Origin: Acidobacteriota bacterium
Lineage (GTDB): Bacteria; Acidobacteriota; Polarisedimenticolia; SMYD01
Length of the DNA stretch: 51,330 nt
Direction: 5' to 3'
Assembly: GCA_004356015.1 (NCBI GenBank)
Contig: SMYD01000033.1
Span: 1 to 51,330 of the forward strand
The notes beneath the pieces are model-generated. The model saw only the letters and a list, made by a program, of their open reading frames with translations. It did no database searches and had not been told where the DNA came from. The translations under genes were made by a program, and so were the position numbers. Position 1 is the stretch's first letter. The number at the start of each line of letters is the position of its first letter. Below, piece by piece: positions 10,170 through 19,605 of the stretch.

Positions 10170-11987
10170 TCATGACCTCCCGAACGCGCGCAGAAGCTGA
10201 TCATGTGGCCAGCGCACAACCGCTGTTCTGCCGTGGGGGCAGGTCAGAGGCTCACGGCAGAGCAGCCACCGCCGCACGATTTCGGTCATCCGTTCCCTGG
10301 TGAGGGAGTCATGAAACCGCACGGCCGCGTGGCAGGCCATGGTCGCCGCAAGCTTGTGCTCGAGGCGATGGCGCGCCTCCTGGTCCGCGTCCGGCGGCTC
10401 CACCTCAAGGAGGATGGGAAGAAGGTCCTTTAGAGCCTCCATGGCCCGCGCCTCGGGCAGACGGGCTGGCACGTGCCGCACCAGGAGTGTTTCGTCACCG
10501 AACGCCTCAAGGCCGAACCCGAGACTCTCCAGCCTGGGGAGGAGCGCGGGGATCCGGCTGCCATGTCCGGGGGGGACATCCATGGAGAGTGGGAAAAGAA
10601 GAGCCTGGCGCGGGCTTTCATGCCGGGCGAAGCTGGCGAGAATCTCCTCGTAGAGAACACGCTCGTGGGCCGCGTGTTGATCCAGGAGATAGAGCGCATC
10701 TGCATCATGGGCCACAATGAAACAATCCCGATACTGGGCAATGACCACCGGAACCGCCTCTTTCTGCTCCTTCAGGGCAGGAGAGGAGCTGGAGACCTCG
10801 GTGCCGGACTCCAAGGAAGAGCTCAGATCGCGATGAAATATATCGGCGGTCTCTGCCGGGCTTTGCAGCCTGCTGGCTGCCGACTCCTGGCCAGGCCCGG
10901 TATCCGCCATGGCCCGGGACCCTTCATGGACCGACCATGCGGCGCTCCCGCGGCCGTCGGCCACTTGAGGCGCCACTCCTGAACCCCGCGCCAGGTAGCC
11001 TGCCGGCGCCAGCGCTCGCCTCAAGGTACTCCGCACCAGTGTGAACACGGCGCTGCGCTGGGCGAACCGGACCTCGCTCTTGGCCGGGTGGACGTTCACG
11101 TCCACATCTCCGCCAGGCAGTTCCAGAAAAAGAAAAAGGACCGGGTAGCGCCCCTTGGGCAGGAGGCCGGCGATGCCCTCACCGGCAGCATGGATCAGCA
11201 GGGAGTCGCGCACCGGGCGCCCGTTGACAAAGATGTTCCAGCCACGCCTGGAGCCGCGGGTTTCATCCGGACCGCTCACCAGTCCGTGGACCTTCATGCC
11301 CGCCACTTGCTGCTGGATGGGAATCAGGCCGCCGGCCAGCCGCACACCCCAAAGGCCGGCGATCCGCTCGCGGAGATCGGCCGCCGGGGCCAGATCCACA
11401 CTCACGCGCCCCTCATGGGCCAGATAGAAACCGACCTGGGGACGGGCCAGCATCTCCGGGAGCAGGACATCTGAGATGCGCGTGAATTCCGAGGCCGGCT
11501 TTTTCAGGAACTTGCGGCGGGCGGGGGTATTGTAAAAAAGATCCTCCACGGTCACGGTGGTTCCCCGGGGTCGTGATGCCGGCTGTGCCGGCCCGGTGGT
11601 TCCCCCTTCCACGACCAAGCGCACGGCTTCTCCACCCTCCCCGGCGGCCGTCTCCAGGGTGAGCCGGGACACCGACGCGATGGATGGCAGGGCCTCCCCG
11701 CGAAAGCCCAGGGTCGTCACCCTGCTCAGGTCCTCCAGGCAGGTGATCTTGGAGGTGGCGTGGCGCTGCAGGGCCAGGCGCGCGTCGGCAGGGCTCATGC
11801 CTGAGCCGTTGTCGGCCACCCTCATGCGGACGAGGCCACCTCCGTGGATGTCGACGCGGATCCTCTGCCCGCCGGCATCAAGAGCATTCTCCACAAGCTC
11901 ACGGATCACCGATGCCGGGCGCTCCACCACTTCGCCCGCGGCGATGAGCTGGGCCTCCGAGGCCGGCAGAATGCGGACCTGCGTCAT
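10170..11987 (-). CDS. mutL: DNA mismatch repair protein MutL (endonuclease type)
   Basis: MutL couples MutS mismatch recognition to strand removal. The 605-residue protein has the GHKL ATPase motifs: Glu30, Asn34 and Asp37 in ELVENALDAGG, DNGSGM and TLGFRGEALPSI. The C-terminal domain contains DQHAAHERVLYEE from about residue 436, the metal-binding nicking motif DQHA(X)2E(X)4E, plus ACHAAV and CPHGRT near the end. It should therefore nick DNA itself, and a MutH partner is not expected. I chose the ATG at 11987, which matches the family N-terminus; the longer frame would run under the divergent hsp20 gene. Confidence 0.95.
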   Translation of the reverse strand: MTQVRILPASEAQLIAAGEVVERPASVIRELVENALDAGGQRIRVDIHGGGLVRMRVADNGSGMSPADARLALQRHATSKITCLEDLSRVTTLGFRGEALPSIASVSRLTLETAAGEGGEAVRLVVEGGTTGPAQPASRPRGTTVTVEDLFYNTPARRKFLKKPASEFTRISDVLLPEMLARPQVGFYLAHEGRVSVDLAPAADLRERIAGLWGVRLAGGLIPIQQQVAGMKVHGLVSGPDETRGSRRGWNIFVNGRPVRDSLLIHAAGEGIAGLLPKGRYPVLFLFLELPGGDVDVNVHPAKSEVRFAQRSAVFTLVRSTLRRALAPAGYLARGSGVAPQVADGRGSAAWSVHEGSRAMADTGPGQESAASRLQSPAETADIFHRDLSSSLESGTEVSSSSPALKEQKEAVPVVIAQYRDCFIVAHDADALYLLDQHAAHERVLYEEILASFARHESPRQALLFPLSMDVPPGHGSRIPALLPRLESLGFGLEAFGDETLLVRHVPARLPEARAMEALKDLLPILLEVEPPDADQEARHRLEHKLAATMACHAAVRFHDSLTRERMTEIVRRWLLCREPLTCPHGRTAVVRWPHDQLLRAFGRS

Positions 11988-12081
11988 ACCGCGAAGGTTA
12001 ACACTCCGGCGCAGCCTGCCGGCCGGGGTGGTAGAATTACTCCTCCGGCCGGGTTGTTCGCCCGCCGGGAGCGCATGGATC

Positions 12082-12537
12082 ATGGTAAAAATCCGCAAAG
12101 GCCTCCTGGGCGAGATGGATGTTCTCCACCGGCGTATGGAGCGCATGATGCAGAATGTGCTGCAGCGCCATGGCGCATCCTCCGATCCGGCCCAGTGGAA
12201 TCCGGCCGCCGACCTGTACGAGACCCGGGATCAGGTTGTGGTCATGCTGGAAGTTTCGGGTGTGGATCCCGATTCCCTGGAGGTGACCCTGGAGGGCAGG
12301 GTCCTGCGCGTCCAGGGCCGTCGCGGCGACCCTCCGCCACGGAAGGACTGCGTGGCGCTTCTCCAGATGGAGATCGAATACGGCCCGTTCGACAGATTGT
12401 TCACCGTTCCTGACAACCTGGATGGTGATGCGGCCCACGCCTGTCTGAACGATGGATTCCTGGAAATTCAGATCCCCAAGAGGACGGTTGAACCTGAAGA
12501 AACCGGCCCGGGCCGGGTGGAGATAGAAACAGCATGA
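12082..12537 (+). CDS. Small heat shock protein, Hsp20 family
   Basis: This 151-residue alpha-crystallin-domain chaperone holds unfolding proteins in a refoldable state. The crystallin domain spans about residues 45-140 (PAADLYETRDQVVVMLEVSGVD to NDGFLEIQIPKR), and the IQI near the end resembles the oligomerisation I-x-I motif. GGGAG lies about 10 bases before the ATG at 12082; a nearby ATG at 12075 is in another frame. The stop overlaps the lon2 start as ATGA, so chaperone and protease are translationally coupled. The gene diverges from mutL across 94 bases, in which only a lone TAGAAT resembles a promoter. Confidence 0.9.
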   Translation: MVKIRKGLLGEMDVLHRRMERMMQNVLQRHGASSDPAQWNPAADLYETRDQVVVMLEVSGVDPDSLEVTLEGRVLRVQGRRGDPPPRKDCVALLQMEIEYGPFDRLFTVPDNLDGDAAHACLNDGFLEIQIPKRTVEPEETGPGRVEIETA

Positions 12538-15026
12538 GCAACGCTCCGAGTTCGCCACCGGATGCACCACGCGATGCCCCGGCTCCCCGGACTGAGAGCA
12601 ACGGCGCGGGCGAGGAGCCCATCCCGGCTGAACTGTCGATCCTGCCATTGAAAGACACGGTGGTCTATCCCGGCATGTCGGTACCCCTGGTGGTGGGGCG
12701 CCCGGCCAGCCGCAAACTGGTTGATGCGGTCATCCTGGAGGAGCGCATCCTTGGTCTCATCATGCAGCACGATGCAACCGTCGAGGAGCCGGCTCCCGAT
12801 TCTCTCCATGAAGTCGGAACCGCCGCCAAGATCATCAAATTATTGAAGTTCCCTGATGGCAACCTGCGCCTCATCGTGCGCGGCATGGAGCGCATCCGCA
12901 TCCAGCGCTACACCGCGACCGCGCCCTACCTGAAGGCGCGCATCGAGGTTCTCCATGACGCCATCCGCCCAGGCCTGGAACTGGATGCCCTGGCCAAGAA
13001 CGTTTCCAACCTGCTGCAGAAGATGTTCGATCTCATGCCCATCGTGCCTGAAGAAGTCTCCGCCATGCTTCTCAGTGTGGAGGACCCCGGCCGTCTTGCG
13101 GATGCCGTGGCCGCCGTTTTTCTCAAAGATGCCAAACGCAAGCAGGAAATCCTGCGAACCCTGGATGTTCGCCAGCGCCTGGAAACCATCACCCGTCTCC
13201 TCTCCCAGGAGATCGAGGTCATGGAACTGGGCTCCAAAATCCAGCAGGAAGTGCAGGATGAGATGGGCAAGTCGCAGAAGGACTACATCCTGCGCCAGCA
13301 GCTCAAAGCGATCCAGAGAGAACTGGGGGAAGAAGACGAGGCCACCATCTTGGTGCGCGAATTCGAGGAGAAGATTGCTGCCGCCGGCATGAGTGAGGAA
13401 GCCGAGACCGAGGCTCGCCGGGAGTTGGAGCGCCTCAAGGTCATGCCGACCTCGGCCGCAGAATATACTGTCGCGCGCACCTACCTGGAATGGATGGTGG
13501 ATCTCCCCTGGTCGCGATCCACCCCGGACAACCTGGATGTGGCCCATGCCCGCCGGATTCTGGATGAGGACCACTATGACCTGGAAAAGATCAAGGATCG
13601 CATCCTGGAATACCTGGCTGTGCGCAAGCTCAAGGATGACATGAAGGGTCCCATCATCTGTCTGGCTGGGCCGCCGGGCACCGGCAAGACATCGCTGGGG
13701 CGCTCCATTGCCCGGGCCATGGGCCGGGAATTTCATCGCATGTCCCTGGGGGGTGTCCGGGATGAAGCCGAGATACGGGGGCACAGGCGGACTTATGTGG
13801 GTGCTCTTCCCGGCCGGATCATTCAGGCGTTGCGCAAGGTCAAGACCAATAACCCCGTGATCATCCTTGATGAGATCGACAAGCTGGGCGCCGACTTCCG
13901 CGGCGACCCATCATCCGCTCTGCTTGAGGTCCTGGACCCCCAGCAGAATGACAGCTTTACCGACCACTATCTTGGCGTGGCGTTCGATCTTTCCAGGGTA
14001 CTTTTCATCGCCACCGCCAACATGCTGGACACCATTCCCGCCGCCCTGCGGGATCGCATGGAGGTGCTGCACCTGGCCGGCTATACCCTCAATGAGAAAC
14101 TCCAGATCTCCCGCCGCTATCTGGTGCCCCGGCAGCTGGAGAACCATGGTTTGACGGCCGACCGCCTGGCGATCCGCAAAGATGCTCTGGGTCGCTTGAT
14201 CAGCGGCTACACCCGGGAAGCCGGCGTGCGTCAACTGGAGCGGTCCATCGGCAGCATTGTCCGCAAAGTGGCCCGGGAACTGGTGGAAGGAGAAGATCCG
14301 GAACGCCGCGTTGTGTTACGCGCCGGCGGTGTCGCTCACTATCTGGGTCCTATCGAGTTCGAGAGTGAAATCGCCGAGCGGACTGCCATGCCGGGCGTGG
14401 CCACCGGCCTGGCATGGACCGCGGCAGGCGGTGAGATTCTCTTCATCGAGTCAGCCCGCATGCCGGGGTCCAAGACCCTGACCCTGACCGGGCAACTGGG
14501 TGACGTCATGAAGGAGTCGGCCCAGACCGCCCTCTCCCTGGTGCGCAGCCGCAGCGCGACCCTGGGCCTGCCCACGGGCTTCTTCTTCAAGTCGGACCTC
14601 CACCTCCACGTGCCCGCCGGCGCCACACCCAAAGATGGCCCCTCGGCTGGAGTGGCCATGGCCACCTCGCTGGCGTCCCTCCTCACCGGGCGACTGGTAC
14701 GGTCTGACATGGCCATGACCGGCGAGATCACATTACGTGGCAAGGTCCTGCCGGTGGGCGGAGTGAAGGAGAAGGTTCTGGCTGCCCATCGGGCCGGTAT
14801 CCGTCTGGTGATCCTGCCCAGACGGAACCGCAAGGACCTTGATGAAATCCCGGAAGATGTCCGGCAGCACCTTGAATTTGTCTTTGCCGATGTCATCGAA
14901 GATGTCTGGGAAGCAGCGTTGCTGCCTGCCCAGCCCGGCCGGCAGCGGCCGTCATCGGCCAGGGGCTCCGACGGGGGAAGCCACGCCACCGGCTCGTCGC
15001 CGCCGGCCCTTCACAGATCCGTCTGA
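12534..15026 (+). CDS. ATP-dependent protease Lon (paralogue 2)
   Basis: This second Lon has 830 residues with the same domains: N-terminal domain from LSILPLKDTVVYPGMSVPL, AAA+ with GPPGTGKTSLG and VIILDEIDKLG, and protease domain with Ser704 (PKDGPSAG) and Lys747 (VKEKVL). The first 30 residues are a Pro/Ala-rich extension, and the last 35 (after LLPAQPG) are a Ser/Gly-rich tail not seen in the paralogue. It is coupled to hsp20 by a 4-base overlap. Known small heat shock proteins are Lon substrates in E. coli, so the pairing makes sense. It ends 7 bases from the convergent LeuA-like gene. Confidence 0.95.
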   Translation: MSNAPSSPPDAPRDAPAPRTESNGAGEEPIPAELSILPLKDTVVYPGMSVPLVVGRPASRKLVDAVILEERILGLIMQHDATVEEPAPDSLHEVGTAAKIIKLLKFPDGNLRLIVRGMERIRIQRYTATAPYLKARIEVLHDAIRPGLELDALAKNVSNLLQKMFDLMPIVPEEVSAMLLSVEDPGRLADAVAAVFLKDAKRKQEILRTLDVRQRLETITRLLSQEIEVMELGSKIQQEVQDEMGKSQKDYILRQQLKAIQRELGEEDEATILVREFEEKIAAAGMSEEAETEARRELERLKVMPTSAAEYTVARTYLEWMVDLPWSRSTPDNLDVAHARRILDEDHYDLEKIKDRILEYLAVRKLKDDMKGPIICLAGPPGTGKTSLGRSIARAMGREFHRMSLGGVRDEAEIRGHRRTYVGALPGRIIQALRKVKTNNPVIILDEIDKLGADFRGDPSSALLEVLDPQQNDSFTDHYLGVAFDLSRVLFIATANMLDTIPAALRDRMEVLHLAGYTLNEKLQISRRYLVPRQLENHGLTADRLAIRKDALGRLISGYTREAGVRQLERSIGSIVRKVARELVEGEDPERRVVLRAGGVAHYLGPIEFESEIAERTAMPGVATGLAWTAAGGEILFIESARMPGSKTLTLTGQLGDVMKESAQTALSLVRSRSATLGLPTGFFFKSDLHLHVPAGATPKDGPSAGVAMATSLASLLTGRLVRSDMAMTGEITLRGKVLPVGGVKEKVLAAHRAGIRLVILPRRNRKDLDEIPEDVRQHLEFVFADVIEDVWEAALLPAQPGRQRPSSARGSDGGSHATGSSPPALHRSV

Positions 15027-15033
15027 ATCTTCC

Positions 15034-16284
15034 TCAGGATTCGCCGCCGGCCGCAGGATGCTGCACCAGGGCCAGGATCTCTTCTTCCCTGAGCACTCTG
15101 TTCCCCTTCTTGGCGTGCTGCAGAATGCGATTGCAGACAGCCTCATCCGCAGGCAGGTCGCGAGAGCTCAACCAATACTGGACGTTGGACATGCCGGACA
15201 TGTGAGAGATCTCGATGACCTGGCTGCGACCCACCAGAGAGGCCGGTACGCCTGAATAGATCACATCGGCCAGATCCCGGGCGCCCTTCCGTTCTCCCTT
15301 GATGACCGCGGCGGCATGAACGCCGGTGGCGGTGCGAAAGGCGTCACGCCCCATGACCGGGTAATTGTAGGGAATGGGGACCTGGCAAGCCTCCGAGATG
15401 AGGGTGCAGTATTCCTCCAGAGAGGTGAGATCCTGATTGATGACGCCCTGCAGGTGCAGGTTCACCAGGAGCTGATCCATGGGCGTGTTCCCGACTCTCT
15501 CTCCAATTCCCAGGCCGCAGCCGTGGATCCGGTCCGCGCCTTCCTCGAAGGCCGCCAGGGTGACCGGGATGGAGAGTCCGCGGTCATTGTGGCCATGCCA
15601 GTCCACCAGGACATGGGTGCCGCTCTTGACCACCATTTCTTTGGCCCAGTTCACCAGCCGGCGGGCACCGTCGGGAGTGGCATGACCCACCGTGTCGCAC
15701 AGGCAGATACGGTAGGCGCCTTGATCCATGGCCCGGCGATAGAGGTCCTCCAGGGTCTCAGGTCGGGCCCGTGTGGTGTCCTCCGTCACCAGGCAGGCCG
15801 GGAGTCCGGCCTTGACGGCGTGGGCAATGGATTCCTCCACACAGCGCCTCATCATGGGCAGGTCCCAGTCCTCCACATACTGGCGAATGGGAGAGCTGCC
15901 GATGAAGGCCATCACCTCGATAGGAACGCCGGTTTCCTGGGAGATGCGCACAATCGGCTCCACGTCGGCAACCAGCGTGCGGGCGGCGCAGGATGCCCGC
16001 AGGCTCAGGCCGTCATCCCGGATGGTCTCAGCCAATGCCTTCACATCCTCAATCGCCCTCGGGCCCGCGCCGGGCAGCCCGATGTCGGCCCACTGAATGC
16101 CCAGCTTGTCCATGAGCCGCAGAAGCTGCTTCTTCTGCTCGATATCGGGGTCGGTGACCGAGGGAGACTGGATGCCGTCGCGGAGAGATTCGTCATACAA
16201 CTCCACGGCTGCCCGCCGGTTCTCTCCCTCCTGGTTCCAATCGTGAAGGAGGTCCTTGGCGGAAAGCTGATCCTCTGGCCTCAT
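15034..16284 (-). CDS. LeuA-family acyltransferase (DRE-TIM metallolyase), no regulatory domain
   Basis: This 416-residue enzyme condenses a 2-oxo acid with acetyl-CoA or does a related Claisen-type reaction. Diagnostic sites are YDESLRDGIQSP near residue 30 (metal and catalytic Arg), the metal ligands in HGHNDRGLSI, GERVGNTPMD and HAAAVIKG. LeuA proteins are normally about 500 residues with a C-terminal allosteric domain; here the protein stops after the two linker subdomains. It may be an isopropylmalate, citramalate or homocitrate synthase, and I cannot choose among them. GGGGGATT precedes the ATG at 16284. It starts 57 bases after cusA in the same direction but has no obvious metal role. 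Confidence 0.82.
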   Translation of the reverse strand: MRPEDQLSAKDLLHDWNQEGENRRAAVELYDESLRDGIQSPSVTDPDIEQKKQLLRLMDKLGIQWADIGLPGAGPRAIEDVKALAETIRDDGLSLRASCAARTLVADVEPIVRISQETGVPIEVMAFIGSSPIRQYVEDWDLPMMRRCVEESIAHAVKAGLPACLVTEDTTRARPETLEDLYRRAMDQGAYRICLCDTVGHATPDGARRLVNWAKEMVVKSGTHVLVDWHGHNDRGLSIPVTLAAFEEGADRIHGCGLGIGERVGNTPMDQLLVNLHLQGVINQDLTSLEEYCTLISEACQVPIPYNYPVMGRDAFRTATGVHAAAVIKGERKGARDLADVIYSGVPASLVGRSQVIEISHMSGMSNVQYWLSSRDLPADEAVCNRILQHAKKGNRVLREEEILALVQHPAAGGES

Positions 16285-16341
16285 GGCGAAATCCCCCTGA
16301 TCCGGCTGGCATCGGACCATGCCAATCCTACCACTCCCCCC

Positions 16342-19300
16342 TCAGGCGTCGCTCCCTTCTGCCGGAATGGGTTGCCGAGCGAGGCGGAACTGATGGCGCA
16401 GGATGAAGCTTTTCCACAGCATATAAAAGGAGGGAATGATCAGGAGGGTCAGAATCGTCGAGCTGACCAGGCCTCCCACCATGGGCGCCGCGATGCGTTG
16501 CATGACCTGGGAGCCGCTCTCGAAAACATTACCGACCATGACCGGCAGCAGGCCGATGATCGTCGTGGCAACGGTCATGAGTTTCGGCCGCACGCGCATG
16601 ACCGCGCCTTCCACGATGGCATTGTAAAGGTCGTGAATGCTGTTCATGCGCCCTTCCTTGATCCGCGTATCGTAGATCTGGTCCAGGTAGACCAGCATGA
16701 CGATTCCTGTCTCTGCGGCCAGTCCAGCCAGGGCGATGAACCCAACCCCTACCGCCACGCTCATGTTGTAGTCCAGAAGATAGAGGAGCCAGATGCCGCC
16801 GACCAGGGCAAAAGGAATGGTGAGGAGGACAATGAAGACTTCCACCAGGTTGTTGAAGTGGATATACAGGAGGAAAAAGATGATGAGAAGAGTGAATGGG
16901 ATGACCAGGGTGAGGCGTTTCTGGGCACGCTCCATGTATTCATAGCGGCCGCTCCACTTGATACTGTAACCGGTGGGCAACTCCACATGTTCAGCGACGG
17001 CTGCCTTGGCGCGCTTCACGTAGGTGGCCATATCGACTTCATCCTCCCGGATACTCACCTGAATCCACGCATTGAGGCGCGCATTTTCGCTCTTGATGCT
17101 GGGGGGGCCTTTGCGGATACGTAACTCGGCAAGCTGGCCCAGGGGAATATGCTCGCCCCGTGGGGTCGAGACCAGCACCTGCTTGAGTTTCTCGGGATCA
17201 TCCCGCAACTCCGGTGAATAGCGCAGGTTCACCGGATAGCGCTCCAGCCCTTCGACGGTCTGGGTGATGTTCATTCCGCCGATGGCAGTCATGATGACAT
17301 CCTGGATATCGCCCACGGTGAGGCCGTACCTGGCCGCTTCACGCCGGTTGATCTCGAAATCCAGATAGTTCCCGCCAAACGATTTATCGGGATAGGCCGA
17401 GAGAGTGCCCGGCAACTCCTCCACCACCTGGGCGATTTCCTGGGCGACCCTCTGCAGCGTCGTCAAGTCAGGGCCGGCAATTTTGATGCCCACAGGGGCG
17501 CGGATACCGGTGGTCAGCATGTCCAGACGAACCTTGATGGGTCCTTCCATGGCGGCGTTGGTGAGGCCGGGGAACTGAATGGCGTCGTTGATGGCCCGAT
17601 CCAGTTCCAGGGGCGTCCGGGCCGGGGCTGTTTCAGGCCACAGATGATGGAGAGCCCCGCGCACCCAGTCCGGTAGGGGCCAGTTGGTGAAGAACCGTTT
17701 GATGTCCCTCTGCGGCCATTCCTCCGCCGGCTTGAGCATGATGGTGGTTTCGAACATGGAAAGGGGGGCAGGATCCGTGGAGGTCTCTGCCCGGCCCAGT
17801 TTGGCGAAGGTGTGATGGACTTCGGGAAATGTCTTGATGATCTTGTTGGTCTGCTGAGCCAGTTCCCGGGCTTTGGTGATGGACAATCCAGGGTCGGTGG
17901 TCGGCATCCAGAGGAAATCGCCTTCATAGAGGGGTGGAATGAACTCACCACCGATGCGGGTGTAGGGCACCCAGGTGAGGGTGGTCACCATGAGGGCGAG
18001 AATAATGACGGTCTTGGGAAAGCGCAGTACAAAATGAATGAACGGATCGTAAACCCAGCGGAAGAACTGGTTGAGAGGATTGCTCTCTTCCGGGCGGATT
18101 TTGCCGCGCACCAGCAAGGCCATGAGTACGGGAATGACGGTGATGGCCAGAATCGCGGCCGAGGCCATGGCGAAGGTCTTGGTAAAGGCCAGGGGCCGGA
18201 ACAGGCGCCCTTCCTGGGCTTCCAGGGCGAACACCGGAAGAAATGACATGGTGATGATCAGCAGGCTGAAAAAGAGGGCCGGTCCCACCTCCTTGGCTGC
18301 GGCGATCATGATTTCATCATGAGAGAGTTTCAACCCGGCCTTTTTTGCCCTTGCCAGATGTTTGTGGGCATTCTCCACCAGCACCACGCTGGCGTCCACC
18401 ATGACCCCGATGGCGATGGCAATGCCGCCCAGGGACATGATGTTGGCATTGATGTCGAACAGTTTCATGACAATGAAGGACATGAGGATGCCCACCGGCA
18501 GGGTGAAGATGGCCACAAATGCGCTGCGGAAGTGGAGAAGGAAAATAAGACAGACCAGGGTAACGACGATCATTTCCTCCAGGAGTTTCCCCTTGAGAAC
18601 TTCCACCGCCTTCTCAATGAGAGTTGAGCGGTCATAGACCGGTATGATCTCGACGCCCTCAGGCAGGCCCGCCTTCAGATCATCGATCTTTGCCTTGACT
18701 CTCTCAATGGTGGCCAGTGCATTCTCGCCCAGGCGCATGACAACCACCCCTCCTGCCACTTCTCCTTCACCATCGAGCTCGGCCAGACCGCGGCGCAATT
18801 CAGGGCCAAGCCCGACATGGGCGATGTCTCTGATGAGAACAGGCGTACCGGTGTCGCTCACGCCGACGGGGATGTTCTCAATATCCTCGATGCTCTTGAT
18901 GTAGCCGAGGCCTCGAACCATGAACTCGGTCTCAGCCATCTCGATGAGCCGGCCGCCCACATCGTTGTTGCTGCGCTTGATGGCCGTACGAATCCGCGAG
19001 AGCGGGATGTCGTAGCCCCGTAGCTTGACCGGGTCCACGGTCACCTGGTACTGCTTGACATAGCCACCGATACTGGCGACCTCTGAGACTCCTTCCACGC
19101 TGGTCAACTCGAAACGAAGGTACCAGTCCTGGATGGAGCGCAACTCCTGGAGAGAGTGGTTCTGGGACTTGAGAACATATTCATAAATCCAGCCGACACC
19201 GGTGGCATCGGGCCCCAGTTCGGTTCTCGCCTCGGCCGGCAATTGGCTCTGAATCCCCGAGAGATACTCCAGAACCCGGCTGCGAGCCCAGTAGAGATCC

Positions 19301-19602
19301 GTGCCGTCCTCGAAGATGATGTAGACGAAAGAGAAACCGAAGAAGGAATAGCCCCTCACCACCTTGGCGTAGGGCACCGCCAGCATCTTGGTGGTCAGGG
19401 GATAGGTGACCTGATCCTCAACCACCTGAGGCGCCTGTCCTTCGAACGTAGTGAAGATGATGACCTGGACATCGGAGAGGTCAGGGATGGCGTCCAGGGG
19501 AATCGACGACATGGCCATGACACCGCCCACGATGATGGCCGCCGTGATGATGAGCACAAAGAATTTGTTCCGGATGCAGCCTTCGATGATCTTCTCGATC
19601 AT
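16342..19602 (-). CDS. cusA: Copper/silver efflux RND pump, inner membrane subunit
   Basis: This 1086-residue proton-driven pump exports Cu(I) or Ag(I) across the envelope. It has the heavy-metal RND layout: first helix at about 12-30, the opening DLSDVQVIIFTTFEGQAP, two large periplasmic loops and twelve membrane segments. The TM4 acid pair is in VMVDASVVLVENAHKH. The three methionines that bind copper in E. coli CusA are kept in context: FLWMPTT, LSMFETT and LDMLTTGIRAPVG. This supports Cu/Ag over Zn/Co/Cd. It begins 3 bases after cusB and ends 57 bases before the LeuA-like gene. Confidence 0.94.
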   Translation of the reverse strand: MIEKIIEGCIRNKFFVLIITAAIIVGGVMAMSSIPLDAIPDLSDVQVIIFTTFEGQAPQVVEDQVTYPLTTKMLAVPYAKVVRGYSFFGFSFVYIIFEDGTDLYWARSRVLEYLSGIQSQLPAEARTELGPDATGVGWIYEYVLKSQNHSLQELRSIQDWYLRFELTSVEGVSEVASIGGYVKQYQVTVDPVKLRGYDIPLSRIRTAIKRSNNDVGGRLIEMAETEFMVRGLGYIKSIEDIENIPVGVSDTGTPVLIRDIAHVGLGPELRRGLAELDGEGEVAGGVVVMRLGENALATIERVKAKIDDLKAGLPEGVEIIPVYDRSTLIEKAVEVLKGKLLEEMIVVTLVCLIFLLHFRSAFVAIFTLPVGILMSFIVMKLFDINANIMSLGGIAIAIGVMVDASVVLVENAHKHLARAKKAGLKLSHDEIMIAAAKEVGPALFFSLLIITMSFLPVFALEAQEGRLFRPLAFTKTFAMASAAILAITVIPVLMALLVRGKIRPEESNPLNQFFRWVYDPFIHFVLRFPKTVIILALMVTTLTWVPYTRIGGEFIPPLYEGDFLWMPTTDPGLSITKARELAQQTNKIIKTFPEVHHTFAKLGRAETSTDPAPLSMFETTIMLKPAEEWPQRDIKRFFTNWPLPDWVRGALHHLWPETAPARTPLELDRAINDAIQFPGLTNAAMEGPIKVRLDMLTTGIRAPVGIKIAGPDLTTLQRVAQEIAQVVEELPGTLSAYPDKSFGGNYLDFEINRREAARYGLTVGDIQDVIMTAIGGMNITQTVEGLERYPVNLRYSPELRDDPEKLKQVLVSTPRGEHIPLGQLAELRIRKGPPSIKSENARLNAWIQVSIREDEVDMATYVKRAKAAVAEHVELPTGYSIKWSGRYEYMERAQKRLTLVIPFTLLIIFFLLYIHFNNLVEVFIVLLTIPFALVGGIWLLYLLDYNMSVAVGVGFIALAGLAAETGIVMLVYLDQIYDTRIKEGRMNSIHDLYNAIVEGAVMRVRPKLMTVATTIIGLLPVMVGNVFESGSQVMQRIAAPMVGGLVSSTILTLLIIPSFYMLWKSFILRHQFRLARQPIPAEGSDA

Positions 19603-19605
19603 CTC

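Noticed and set aside
9404-10303. 299-codon plus-strand frame opposite the transglycosylase
   Set aside because: The minus strand encodes a signal peptide and all SLT motifs; the plus frame is His/Gly/Pro-rich without domains.
11998-12006. TTAACACTC near hsp20 resembles half of a CIRCE heat shock operator
   Set aside because: The second half (GAGTGCTAA nine bases on) is missing, and the site lies closer to mutL than to hsp20.
15316-17124. 602-codon plus-strand open frame opposite the LeuA-like gene and cusA
   Set aside because: It has no recognisable domain and is antisense to two motif-rich genes; long antisense frames are expected at this GC content.
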